Source: Pseudomonas serboccidentalis
GTDB lineage: Bacteria; Pseudomonadota; Gammaproteobacteria; Pseudomonadales; Pseudomonadaceae
NCBI RefSeq assembly: GCF_028830055.1
Contig: NZ_CP101655.1
Location: forward strand, 1,264,132 to 1,328,131
Direction of reading: 5' to 3'
Length of the DNA: 64,000 bases
Shown here: positions 47,335 through 55,533 of the stretch, in pieces
Position numbering within the stretch: position 1 is the first letter of the stretch
Layout of the letters: each line of letters begins with the position of its first letter
The notes under the pieces: model-generated
Told to the model about the DNA's origin: nothing
The model's input: only the letters and a program-made list of their open reading frames with translations
Database searches by the model: none
Position numbers and translations under genes: made by a program

Positions 47335-49410
47335 ATGACTGAGCTGTCGCAAGTGTCGGTGACGGCACTCAAGGGTGTCGGCGAAGCCATGGCCGAGAAA
47401 CTGGCCAAGGTCGGCCTGGAGAACCTCCAGGACGTGCTGTTTCACCTGCCGCTGCGTTATCAGGATCGCACCCGCGTGGTGCCGATCGGCCACTTGCGGC
47501 CGGGTCAGGACGCCGTGGTCGAAGGCACCGTCAGCGGTGCCGACGTGGTCATGGGCCGACGTCGCAGCTTGGTGGTGCGCATGCAGGACGGCACCGGTGG
47601 CCTGAGTCTGCGCTTCTACCACTTCAGCAATGCGCAGAAAGAAGGCCTCAAGCGCGGCACGCGGATTCGCTGCTACGGCGAAGTGCGGCCCGGCGCCTCG
47701 GGGCTGGAAATCTACCACCCGGAATACCGCGCCATCACCGGTGACGAACCGCCGCCGGTGGATGAAACCCTGACCCCGGTCTACCCGCTCACCGAAGGCC
47801 TGACCCAACAGCGTCTGCGTCAGCTGTGCATGCAGACCTTGACCCTGCTCAAGCCAGCCACCCTGCCCGACTGGCTGCCGACCGAACTGGCCCGCGACTA
47901 CCAACTCGCGCCACTGGCCGATGCGATCCGCTACCTGCACAACCCGCCCGCTGACGCCGACGTTGATGAACTGGCCCTCGGTCATCACTGGGCCCAGCAT
48001 CGTCTGGCCTTCGAGGAGCTACTGACCCATCAACTGTCGCAGCAACGCCTGCGCGAAAGCATGCGTTCGCTGCGCGCGCCGGCGATGCCAAAAGCCACGA
48101 AGCTGCCGCCGAAATACCTGGCCAACCTCGGCTTCAACCCGACCGGCGCCCAGCAACGTGTCGGCAACGAAATCGCCTACGACCTCAGCCAGCACGAACC
48201 GATGCTGCGCCTGATTCAGGGCGACGTCGGCGCCGGCAAAACTGTGGTCGCGGCCTTAGCGGCGCTGCAAGCGCTGGAAGCTGGCTACCAAGTCGCGCTG
48301 ATGGCGCCGACCGAGATCCTCGCCGAGCAGCACTTCATCACCTTCAAGCGCTGGCTCGAACCGCTGGGCATTGAAGTCGCGTGGCTGGCCGGCAAGCTCA
48401 AAGGCAAAAACCGCGTCGCCGCGCTGGAGCAGATCGCCAGCGGCACGCCAATGGTGGTCGGCACCCACGCGCTGTTCCAGGACGAAGTGCAGTTCAAGAA
48501 CCTCGCGCTGGTGATCATCGACGAACAACACCGCTTCGGCGTGCAGCAGCGTCTGGCGCTGCGGCAGAAAGGCGTCGGCGGGCGCATGTGCCCGCATCAA
48601 TTGATCATGACCGCCACGCCGATTCCACGGACGCTGGCAATGAGCGCCTACGCCGACCTCGACACCTCGATCCTCGACGAACTGCCGCCCGGGCGCACCC
48701 CGGTCAACACCGTGCTGGTCACCGACACCCGCCGCGTCGAAGTCATTGAACGGGTACGCAGCGCTTGCGCCGAAGGGCGTCAGGCCTATTGGGTGTGCAC
48801 GCTGATCGAAGAGTCGGAAGAGCTGACCTGCCAAGCTGCCGAAACCACTTTCGAAGACCTCACCGCCGCCCTCGGCGAGCTGAAAGTCGGGCTGATTCAT
48901 GGGCGCATGAAGCCTGCCGAAAAAGCCGCGGTCATGGCTGAATTCAAGGCCGGCAACCTGCAACTGCTGGTCGCCACCACGGTGATCGAAGTCGGCGTCG
49001 ACGTCCCCAACGCCAGCCTGATGATCATCGAAAACCCCGAGCGTCTGGGCCTCGCACAGTTGCACCAGTTGCGCGGCCGTGTCGGTCGGGGCAGCGCGGT
49101 CAGCCATTGCGTGCTGCTCTACCATCCGCCGCTGTCACAGATCGGTCGCCAGCGCCTGGGCATCATGCGCGAGACCAACGACGGTTTCGTCATCGCCGAA
49201 AAAGACCTCGAACTGCGCGGCCCCGGCGAAATGCTCGGCACGCGTCAGACCGGCCTGCTGCAATTCAAGGTCGCCGACCTGATGCGCGACGCCGATCTGC
49301 TGCCCGCCGTGCGCGATGCCGCACAAGCGCTGCTGGAGCGCTGGCCGACTCACGTCAGTCCGCTGCTCGACCGCTGGCTGCGGCATGGGCAGCAATACGG
49401 CCAAGTGTGA
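47335..49410 (+). CDS. recG: ATP-dependent DNA helicase RecG
   Basis: 691 aa. N-terminal wedge (OB) domain, then SF2 motifs: QGDVGAGKTVVAALAALQ (Walker A), DEQHRFGVQQRLAL (box II), TATPIPRTLAM (III), RGRVGRGSAVSHCVLLYHPP (VI). Reverses stalled forks and resolves R-loops. Cotranscribed with oxyR. Confidence 0.97.
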   Translation: MTELSQVSVTALKGVGEAMAEKLAKVGLENLQDVLFHLPLRYQDRTRVVPIGHLRPGQDAVVEGTVSGADVVMGRRRSLVVRMQDGTGGLSLRFYHFSNAQKEGLKRGTRIRCYGEVRPGASGLEIYHPEYRAITGDEPPPVDETLTPVYPLTEGLTQQRLRQLCMQTLTLLKPATLPDWLPTELARDYQLAPLADAIRYLHNPPADADVDELALGHHWAQHRLAFEELLTHQLSQQRLRESMRSLRAPAMPKATKLPPKYLANLGFNPTGAQQRVGNEIAYDLSQHEPMLRLIQGDVGAGKTVVAALAALQALEAGYQVALMAPTEILAEQHFITFKRWLEPLGIEVAWLAGKLKGKNRVAALEQIASGTPMVVGTHALFQDEVQFKNLALVIIDEQHRFGVQQRLALRQKGVGGRMCPHQLIMTATPIPRTLAMSAYADLDTSILDELPPGRTPVNTVLVTDTRRVEVIERVRSACAEGRQAYWVCTLIEESEELTCQAAETTFEDLTAALGELKVGLIHGRMKPAEKAAVMAEFKAGNLQLLVATTVIEVGVDVPNASLMIIENPERLGLAQLHQLRGRVGRGSAVSHCVLLYHPPLSQIGRQRLGIMRETNDGFVIAEKDLELRGPGEMLGTRQTGLLQFKVADLMRDADLLPAVRDAAQALLERWPTHVSPLLDRWLRHGQQYGQV

Positions 49411-49489
49411 GCACCGTCGCAGTTTCTCAAAGCCCGTTGCGAGCAAGCTGGTTATACTCCTGCCATTGTTTCAAAAACGGATACAGACC

Positions 49490-50890
49490 ATGACTGACGC
49501 AGCTCTCGCCCCCGAACTCCCGCACGCGCCGTCTGTAATTCGGCTGCTGCTCGGCAAGCTGGGTATCGCCTACGAAGAAGTGCTCGACCACCACGGCCTC
49601 AATGCCTCGCGCAAAGTACAAGCCGTGTTGCTGGACGACGCCGTCGGCGCGCTGATGGTGCTGTTTGCGCAGAGCCAGTTGCTGGACCTCAACCGCCTCG
49701 CCGAACTGACGGGGCGGCGCCTGACCGCCGTGTCCACCGAGCGCCTGGAAAAGATGCTCGGCAAACACAGCCTGAGCCTGTTGCCGGGCCTGCCGGCACT
49801 GACCAGCTCGCCATGCCTGTATGAAGAAAGCCTGCTGCGTGAGCCGAAGCTGCTGATCAACTCCGGTGAGCCGGGCCTGCTGCTGGAAATCACCAGCGAA
49901 GCCTTCAAGACCATGCTGACCAAGGCCAGCGCCGCCAACTTCGGCGAAGCCCTGAGCAGCATCCGCCCGAACCTCGACCGTCCGGACGATGACCGCGAGG
50001 AAATCACCCAAGCCGTGCAGGCGTTCACCGCGCGGCGCATTCAGCAGCGTCTGGAGGCGACTATCGAGATTCCGCCGCTGGCGGAAACTGCGCAAAAAAT
50101 CATCAAGCTGCGTGTCGACCCCAACGCCACCATCGACGACATCACCGGCGTGGTCGAAACCGACCCGGCGCTGGCTGCGCAAGTGGTGAGTTGGGCGGCG
50201 TCGCCGTACTACGCCTCGCCGGGCAAGATCCGTTCGGTGGAAGACGCGATCGTTCGCGTGCTCGGTTTCGATCTGGTGATCAACCTCGCTCTGGGCCTGG
50301 CCCTCGGCAAGACCCTGAGCCTGCCCAAAGATCACCCGCAACACACCACGCCGTACTGGCAGCAGTCGATCTACACCGCCGCCGTCATCGAAGGCCTGAC
50401 CCGCGCCATGCCACGCGCCCAGCGCCCGGAAGCCGGCCTGACGTATCTGGCCGGTCTGCTGCACAACTTCGGTTACCTGCTGCTGGCCCACGTGTTCCCG
50501 CCGCACTTCTCGCTGATCTGCCGCCACCTGGAGGTCAACCCGCACCTGTGCCACAGCTACATCGAGCAACACCTGCTCGGTATCAGCCGCGAACAGATCG
50601 GCTCGTGGCTGATGCGCTACTGGGACATGCCCGATGAACTGGCCACCGCCCTGCGCTTCCAGCACGACCCAAGCTACGACGGCGCCTACGCCGAATACCC
50701 GAACCTCGTCTGCCTGGCCGTGCGCCTGCTGCGCAGCCGCGGCATCGGCTCCGGCCCCGACGAAGACATCCCCGACGCCCTGCTCGACCGCGTCGGCCTG
50801 AGCCGCGACAAAGCCAACGACGTGGTCAGCAAAGTCCTTGAGGCTGAAGTCCTGCTGCGCGAACTGGCCTCGCAGTTCAGCCAGGCCTAA
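49490..50890 (+). CDS. HDOD domain protein with N-terminal YbaK/deacylase-like domain
   Basis: 466 aa from ATG 49490. N-terminal part (1-160) resembles YbaK/ProX aminoacyl-tRNA deacylases (VIRLLLGKLGIAYEEVLDHH, ASRKVQAVLLDDAVGALMVL); C-terminal HDOD (about 190-440) has IEIPPLAETAQKIIKLRVDP and DPALAAQVVSWAASPYY, a degenerate HD signalling fold. The joint use of the two parts is not understood; GTDB-type genomes annotate the same pairing. Likely a signalling adaptor. Confidence 0.87.
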   Translation: MTDAALAPELPHAPSVIRLLLGKLGIAYEEVLDHHGLNASRKVQAVLLDDAVGALMVLFAQSQLLDLNRLAELTGRRLTAVSTERLEKMLGKHSLSLLPGLPALTSSPCLYEESLLREPKLLINSGEPGLLLEITSEAFKTMLTKASAANFGEALSSIRPNLDRPDDDREEITQAVQAFTARRIQQRLEATIEIPPLAETAQKIIKLRVDPNATIDDITGVVETDPALAAQVVSWAASPYYASPGKIRSVEDAIVRVLGFDLVINLALGLALGKTLSLPKDHPQHTTPYWQQSIYTAAVIEGLTRAMPRAQRPEAGLTYLAGLLHNFGYLLLAHVFPPHFSLICRHLEVNPHLCHSYIEQHLLGISREQIGSWLMRYWDMPDELATALRFQHDPSYDGAYAEYPNLVCLAVRLLRSRGIGSGPDEDIPDALLDRVGLSRDKANDVVSKVLEAEVLLRELASQFSQA

Positions 50891-50894
50891 ATAC

Positions 50895-50959
50895 TTCGCG
50901 AGCAAGCTCGCTCCTACAAGGGTTAGGCAATCCCTGTAGGAGTGAGCCTGCTCGCGATG
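50895..50959. repeat. Compact REP pair (type B variants)
   Basis: TTCGCGAGCAAGCTCGCTCC and GAGTGAGCCTGCTCGCGATG, arms of two different subtypes, close together after the HDOD gene. Confidence 0.85.
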
Positions 50960-50994
50960 AATCCACCCCGGTCCAACTGACTCATACAAAACCC

Positions 50995-51128
50995 TGTGGC
51001 GAGGGAGCTTGCTCCCGCTCGACTGCGCAGCAGTCGCAAAACCAGCCGGCAGGGTGTGTCAGGCAAAACTCGGCTTTCAGGATTTGGGGCCGCTCCGCAG
51101 CCCAGCGGGAGCAAGCTCCCTCGCCACA
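50995..51128. repeat. Long inverted repeat with GC-rich interior (type C)
   Basis: Perfect 25-bp inverted arms: 50995-51019 (TGTGGCGAGGGAGCTTGCTC then CCGCT) and 51104-51128, around an 84-base interior that includes CGACTGCGCAGCAGTCG. The size and design differ from the usual REP pairs. Confidence 0.9.
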
Positions 51129-51153
51129 AAAGCTCCTCTCATCAAGACTCGGC

Positions 51154-51537
51154 TCAAGCCTTCGGCTTGGCCTTCCTCGGCTTCAAATACTTCATCAACC
51201 CCTGAAACCACATCACCAGCGCCGGGTTGCCCTTGAGCTGAATCGACTTGTCCTGAATCCCCTGCATAAACGCCAACTGCTTGTTCTTCGCCTGCATCGT
51301 GGCAAAGCCATAACCCGCATCTTTAAACGCAATCGCAAATGCCGGCTCCGCCACCACCCCAGACTTGCTGGTGATGCGCTGATCCTTCACCACGAAATGC
51401 CGCGCCACTTTCCCGTCCAGCGTCTGCAGCTGAAACACCAGATCCTTGTCACCCAACTGCTGCTGGAACGCAGGATTTGTCCGGCTGGCCTTACCCATCA
51501 ACAAACCCATCATCCACAGAAGAAAACGAAATTTCAT
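51154..51537 (-). CDS. Small SCP2-like (sterol carrier domain) protein
   Basis: 127 aa from ATG 51537, with GAGG eight bases upstream. N-terminal hydrophobic stretch (FLLWMMGLLMGKA), then VFQLQTLDGKVARHFVVKDQ and AFAIAFKDAGYGFATM, patterns seen in SCP2-type lipid-binding domains. Ends in a basic tail (LKPRKAKPKA). Function not known. Confidence 0.75.
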   Translation of the reverse strand: MKFRFLLWMMGLLMGKASRTNPAFQQQLGDKDLVFQLQTLDGKVARHFVVKDQRITSKSGVVAEPAFAIAFKDAGYGFATMQAKNKQLAFMQGIQDKSIQLKGNPALVMWFQGLMKYLKPRKAKPKA

Positions 51538-51692
51538 GCGCACAGCCTCAAAAGGAAAATGAACGGCCGGGGCAGTGTAAGGGATTCGGACGATAACGCC
51601 ACTATCTGCCGCTGTTGGAAGAGGATGCAGACCAATTCCCGCACGATGACCACCAAGTCACCATTCCGCAAGCAACGTCCTACACCCGCACA

Positions 51693-51743
51693 GATCGTTC
51701 CCTTGCTCCGCGTGGGAATGCATCCCGAGACGCTCCGCGTCTC
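51693..51743. repeat. Dispersed repeat fragment
   Basis: GATCGTTCCCTTGCTCCGCG then TGGGAATGCATCCCGAGACG: two small hairpins (TGGGAATGCATCCC and GACGCTCCGCGTC) as in a repeat common in P. fluorescens intergenic regions. Confidence 0.75.
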
Positions 51744-51780
51744 ACCATTCACCTTTCCTACACCTGTTGAAACACATCCC

Positions 51781-51816
51781 TGTAGGAGCTGGCGAAGCCT
51801 GCGATCTTTTGATCTT
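51781..51816. repeat. Solitary REP arm (type A)
   Basis: TGTAGGAGCTGGCGAAGCCT then GCGATCTTTTGATCTT: a single arm with no partner nearby. Confidence 0.85.
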
Positions 51817-51885
51817 CCGGCCCGCGAATCTATGGGAAATTTCCTGCAAAGTGCGGTGCTGTCCATGAACTAGGCGAGTTGGCTG

Positions 51886-52099
51886 GCTATCGATAGGCTC
51901 TGTGGGTCGCCGCAAAATCGGCGATACGGACGTGCAAGTCCGCATCGGCACACTATCGGTTATAGCTATTCACCGAGCGTTTTCTTATGCTCGCAAATCG
52001 TTATGGCAGCTGTGTGTGGGAGACCTTCGGGTCTGCCGGTTTGCCGATTGCCGGTCTTGCACACCTATACACAGCTGCCACCTAATTCGAAGTGCGAGC
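51886..52099 (+). ncRNA. Tandem three-way-junction fold, candidate leader RNA
   Basis: Two units of similar design upstream of the DUF6124-type gene. Unit 1 (51886-51966): outer stem GCTATCGATAG/CTATCG(GTT)ATAGC; inner TGTG (51901)/CACA (51949); hairpins TCGCCG-CAAAAT-CGGCGA (51907-51924) and CGGAC-GTGCAA-GTCCG (51927-51942). Unit 2 (51989-52099): outer stem GCTCGCA/TGCGAGC with inner TCG/CGA, then GGCAGCTGTG/CACAGCTGCC, TGTG/CACA, hairpin AGACC-TTCG-GGTCT (UUCG tetraloop, 52021-52034) and a CCGG-CCGG hairpin. Both units share TGTGGG on the left and GCACAC plus TAT on the right. The element begins about 250 bases before the ATG at 52134. It could instead act as DNA (attachment site or repeat). 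It is not one I can name. Confidence 0.6.
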
Positions 52100-52133
52100 G
52101 AAAGGGTGTTAGCTCCTTAATCGGTATATTTAA

Positions 52134-52505
52134 ATGATCAAACCAACACCCAATCCCCCCGAAACCCCAGATATATCGCCCTACGAATCTCTCGAATCAA
52201 AGAAATTCCACGAAGCCGCCGAGCGCGCCCTCGACCACCACTTCAAACCGCCCCTCGAACCACACCCCAAACGCGAAACCGGCCTCTTCAGCCTCTCCCC
52301 CGGCACCGACGCCGAAGCCCTCATGGCCAACGCCTCCGAAGACCTCCTGTCTATCAGCGTCATCGCCTGCGACCTCGCCGACGACCTCCACGGCTCACGC
52401 CGCTCGGTGGCACTGGCCCTGAGCAGAATGGCAGACGGGGTGCGATTGATGGTGGAAGGGACGCTCGACCATATTGAAATGCGGAACGTGGTGGCCAAGC
52501 CGTAG
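52134..52505 (+). CDS. DUF6124/DUF3077-type small protein
   Basis: 123 aa. Pro-rich start MIKPTPNPPETPDISPYESL, then AERALDHHFKPPLEPHP and a C-terminal helical part (ASEDLLSISVIACDLADDLH, GSRRSVALALSRMADGVRLM) as in the pseudomonad DUF3077/DUF6124 family. Function unknown. No ribosome site right before the ATG; a purine-rich GAAAGGG lies about 28 bases upstream just past the fold at 51989-52099. This hints at structure-dependent translation. Confidence 0.8.
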   Translation: MIKPTPNPPETPDISPYESLESKKFHEAAERALDHHFKPPLEPHPKRETGLFSLSPGTDAEALMANASEDLLSISVIACDLADDLHGSRRSVALALSRMADGVRLMVEGTLDHIEMRNVVAKP

Positions 52506-52520
52506 CGAGATTTGCGGATG

Positions 52521-52547
52521 AAAAAAGGGGACGTTAAGTTCCCTTTC
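52521..52547 (-). terminator. Candidate terminator of the minus-strand secreted-protein series
   Basis: On the minus strand AAAGGGAACTTAACGTCCCC then TTTTTT: a short stem followed by a T run, 15 bases past the stop at 52562. Confidence 0.5.
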
Positions 52548-52561
52548 TGCAGTCGTCTTCG

Positions 52562-53665
52562 CTATCTAAAGTCTTCAGCGCTTTTAGGCAGTGCCTCTAT
52601 GCCCTGACGGGCAACCCGACTAACAAATGAATAACCACCCGCGCTGCAAGACTGCCGGAACACCACCTTGTCATCCTTGAGCACCGTCAGAAAACTCACA
52701 AACGCCTGATTAACGAGGTAGGTATACGGGCCCTTTTTGAATTTGATGTTGTTCAGGTTAACGCTGCCTTCCGACGCATCCACTACGAAGAACTTGCCCT
52801 TGGGAGGCACGCTCTTCTGCGGATAGAGCATTTCTATCTTTCCCGGAACACCGTAACGGTATTGAACATATCCGGCAGTGGGCTTGTTGTTCCCTTGCGC
52901 GCAAACAGAAACCGTTTTCCCCCCCGTCAAAGGACAGCTGAAGTAGATGTCCTCTTCGGCGGAGCACAACGTTCCATCCTGCCCGCTTTGCAATGACGCT
53001 GTTTCTTGCGAGACGCGTTCTGGTGTTTGACTGACATCGGCGCAATTGGACAAACACACCAGCTTCGAAAGCTCCGGAACATCACTTTCAGTAAACAGGT
53101 ACGTCGCTGAACCGTCACGGTTGCGGGCGTGATAAACGGGAACACTGACGGCCAGCCCTTTGGCTGATACGGGCATTGCCTTGTTTTTTCCTGAGACCAC
53201 CCTGCCTTCAGCACCACCGCACAACGCCTCCAAGGCAACATCACTGAAGGGTTCTTTCGTTGGCACTGCAAACGGCTGGGCATCACCTCGGCAGTCGTAG
53301 CCGTGCCAGTAGGGCCCGGTGTTCGGATTAATGTCTATCGAGAAAATATACGCGCCGTCGAGTACTACTCTTCCGTTGTCGTAGGTAAAAACCAGCCAAC
53401 GACGCGACTTGGCCTGGGAGTAATTTTCGTTCTCCAGGATGTAACGCTCGCCATCTCGATACAGCCAGAAACTACTCATTGCCCCGGCCGACTCCGCCTC
53501 CTCGGAGAGACTTCGCCCGGATTTTGCGTCCACCAGAAAGTTGCCTTTCAGCTCCAACGAGCAGCCGCTGTCAGCGTCCATGCAGGACTTGAGTGACGGG
53601 AACACCGGCGCCGCTGCCACAGAGAAAGAACACAGCAATAACGCGATCAAGCATAATTTTTTCAA
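52562..53665 (-). CDS. Secreted protein of unknown function
   Basis: 367 aa. Signal peptide MKKLCLIALLLCSFSVAAAP with cleavage near AAA-P. Paired cysteines suggest disulfides (SCMDADSGCSLELKG; CLSNCADVS; CPLTGGKTVSVCAQ). It begins with TTG 53665, with AGGGAA six bases upstream. No family recognised. Last gene of the minus-strand series of small secreted proteins. Confidence 0.8.
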   Translation of the reverse strand: MKKLCLIALLLCSFSVAAAPVFPSLKSCMDADSGCSLELKGNFLVDAKSGRSLSEEAESAGAMSSFWLYRDGERYILENENYSQAKSRRWLVFTYDNGRVVLDGAYIFSIDINPNTGPYWHGYDCRGDAQPFAVPTKEPFSDVALEALCGGAEGRVVSGKNKAMPVSAKGLAVSVPVYHARNRDGSATYLFTESDVPELSKLVCLSNCADVSQTPERVSQETASLQSGQDGTLCSAEEDIYFSCPLTGGKTVSVCAQGNNKPTAGYVQYRYGVPGKIEMLYPQKSVPPKGKFFVVDASEGSVNLNNIKFKKGPYTYLVNQAFVSFLTVLKDDKVVFRQSCSAGGYSFVSRVARQGIEALPKSAEDFR

Positions 53666-53734
53666 CTTGCTTCCCTGCTCATGATTTACGGGTCTGATTG
53701 AACAGACTTCTTTCTTCAGCCAGTTCTCTGCGTT

Positions 53735-54733
53735 TTAAAGCGAGTAATCCATCACTTCTTCCAACTGCCAGCATTGCCCACGGACAAACCGATACTCGAA
53801 GACGTAGTCGGTATCTGGCTTCTGCAGGATCGCAGTCGCCTTGTCGCCCCGCTCTTCCTTGACGGTCAACGTCAGGCCCTGAATATCTCGCGTCACTTGA
53901 TCCGGGAAGATTGGAAACTTGAGCTGATCGCCGCTGAGGCTGCGCTTTTCCATCTCGGGTTCGGGATCGCCGGCCACAGTTGTAACCATTTTCAGTGGCT
54001 GCTGGACGAAGGATTTCTGCACATCGGCGCGCTCGGAGAAGGCTGTGAGAAATGCTGCAAAGTTGCTCGAAGGGCAAGCGGTGTCGGCCGAGTCGCCATT
54101 GGTTTTGATTGGTTTCTGACGGTTGTCCTGATCCAGCTTTGAATCAGCAATCATCTTCGCATCCTGAATGGCCAAAAACTTCTTAATACTTGCCGCGTCT
54201 TTGTATGCGCACTCCACGTCTACCCCTTTATCCAAGTCGCGACCTTCATAACAGTTCTGCAATTCAGGGGGATAGGCATTGCCGCGAAAAAATTCCAAAG
54301 ACAGCCGACCTCCACTCTCGACGAGGTGCAACTCTTGGGTTGAATAGGAAACGCCCCGAAATCCGCTGTTCGACTCACGTGACTCCGTCAGAACAAACAT
54401 GGACTTCCCCGCCCGTTCAGGGAATTTGCGCTCAAAAAAGAACACCGAGGCGATCTGCTCGCCTTCGACCTTCCACACATAATTCAACGAAGGCGTCACC
54501 GCACTTATGGGTGCATAGAAAATTTCGGCATCAGGCACGTGAATCACCCTCTCCAGATCTTTAAGGTTGTTCTTCAAAAAGAACACCGTGATCTTTTGAT
54601 CGCCTACGGAAGCAACTACTGGTGGATGCAACTCACCAATGGTTTGTGGATCCTCCGCCAATGACGGCTGAGCCGACAGGCCAACCATGAGCCCAAACGC
54701 ACCCATACAACCTAAGAGCTTGGCCAATTCCAC
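53735..54733 (-). CDS. Secreted protein of unknown function
   Basis: 332 aa. Signal peptide to about LSAQPSLA. GTG start at 54733 with AGGGAA upstream. The middle part mixes charged and Gly-rich stretches (YSTQELHLVESGGRLSLEFF, CYEGRDLDKGVDVECAYKDA). No family recognised. 70 bases from the next gene of the series. Confidence 0.78.
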   Translation of the reverse strand: MELAKLLGCMGAFGLMVGLSAQPSLAEDPQTIGELHPPVVASVGDQKITVFFLKNNLKDLERVIHVPDAEIFYAPISAVTPSLNYVWKVEGEQIASVFFFERKFPERAGKSMFVLTESRESNSGFRGVSYSTQELHLVESGGRLSLEFFRGNAYPPELQNCYEGRDLDKGVDVECAYKDAASIKKFLAIQDAKMIADSKLDQDNRQKPIKTNGDSADTACPSSNFAAFLTAFSERADVQKSFVQQPLKMVTTVAGDPEPEMEKRSLSGDQLKFPIFPDQVTRDIQGLTLTVKEERGDKATAILQKPDTDYVFEYRFVRGQCWQLEEVMDYSL

Positions 54734-54777
54734 TCACTTCCCTGTTGATCAATCTTCAAATGATTACGCTGATGGTT

Positions 54778-55533
54778 TCACGATGATTCAGGCGCGCCGC
54801 ACTTCAGCTCTTTGATTTGTTCATTCCGAATCGGTATCACACAAGCGAGGCGCTTCTCTCCTTCCCCACGAAGCTCGAACAAGCTGAGCGTCAGGTGTAA
54901 ACCATCAGTAGCGAACGCATGATCCTCAAACACCGCACTGGCATAGCCATCCCAAAACGACTTGCCCTCGAAACTGCAGAACCGCTTGGACGCCAGCACT
55001 CGCCAATTGCCATCGGGCGCGAGAATCTGGACATTGAGGCAAGGGTTGCCAAACGTAGTGACGTAGCGAGCTACCACATCACCGAAACGTTGCGAGGCCG
55101 ATGCAGAAACCTTGGCCACATCGACCACTTCACTCGGGCCGTCAGGCGCAATCGCATCCAGGTAGGCGGCACGCTCCAGACTCATTCTGGTGACGCACTT
55201 ATTGAGTACTTGGGAATAAGCCTGCGAACCGGGTGCGACAGCCGTGGTTTCGAGGGGGCAGGTGGTGTCACGCAATTTGATCCAGGCACGCTGCGACTCT
55301 TTGGCAGTGGCCATATTTGTCTTGGTCAGTTCCGGTTCGGGGCTGGACTCAAACCGCGACATCAGTTTTTTGTAGCTGGCATTGAGTTGTGCGTCGGCAT
55401 TCTTACGGTCGGCCTCCACGCACTCATCGTATTGCCAACTCACGGTAATGACTTTACAGGCGTCCTCGCCGTGCGCGAATGACGCGCACAGCATCCCAAG
55501 AGGCAACGCGATAAAACGGACAATCCTGTTCAA
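54778..55533 (-). CDS. Secreted LprI-domain protein with extra C-terminal region
   Basis: 251 aa. Signal peptide to AHG; LprI-like (DUF1311) domain about residues 25-130: YDECVEADRKNADAQLNASY, ESQRAWIKLRDTTCPLE, and NKCVTRMSLERAAYLDAI, with four cysteines. A second domain follows (VARYVTTFGNPCLNVQILAP). LprI proteins inhibit lysozyme in Mycobacterium. TTG start 55533 overlaps the stop of the gene before (TTGA) with AGGGAA upstream. Confidence 0.82.
   Translation of the reverse strand: MNRIVRFIALPLGMLCASFAHGEDACKVITVSWQYDECVEADRKNADAQLNASYKKLMSRFESSPEPELTKTNMATAKESQRAWIKLRDTTCPLETTAVAPGSQAYSQVLNKCVTRMSLERAAYLDAIAPDGPSEVVDVAKVSASASQRFGDVVARYVTTFGNPCLNVQILAPDGNWRVLASKRFCSFEGKSFWDGYASAVFEDHAFATDGLHLTLSLFELRGEGEKRLACVIPIRNEQIKELKCGAPESS

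Larger units (their letters stand above)
51538..52133. other. 596 bp gap: repeat fragments and structured leader
   Basis: Holds a repeat fragment (51693-51743), half a REP (51781-51816), and the tandem stem-loop array (51886-52099) upstream of the DUF6124-type gene. Short ORFs read through it but cross the stem-loops and look like chance. Confidence 0.75.

Noticed and set aside
46411..48000. 529-codon minus-strand ORF opposite oxyR and recG
   Set aside because: Spans two genes of opposite strand and has no recognisable domain.
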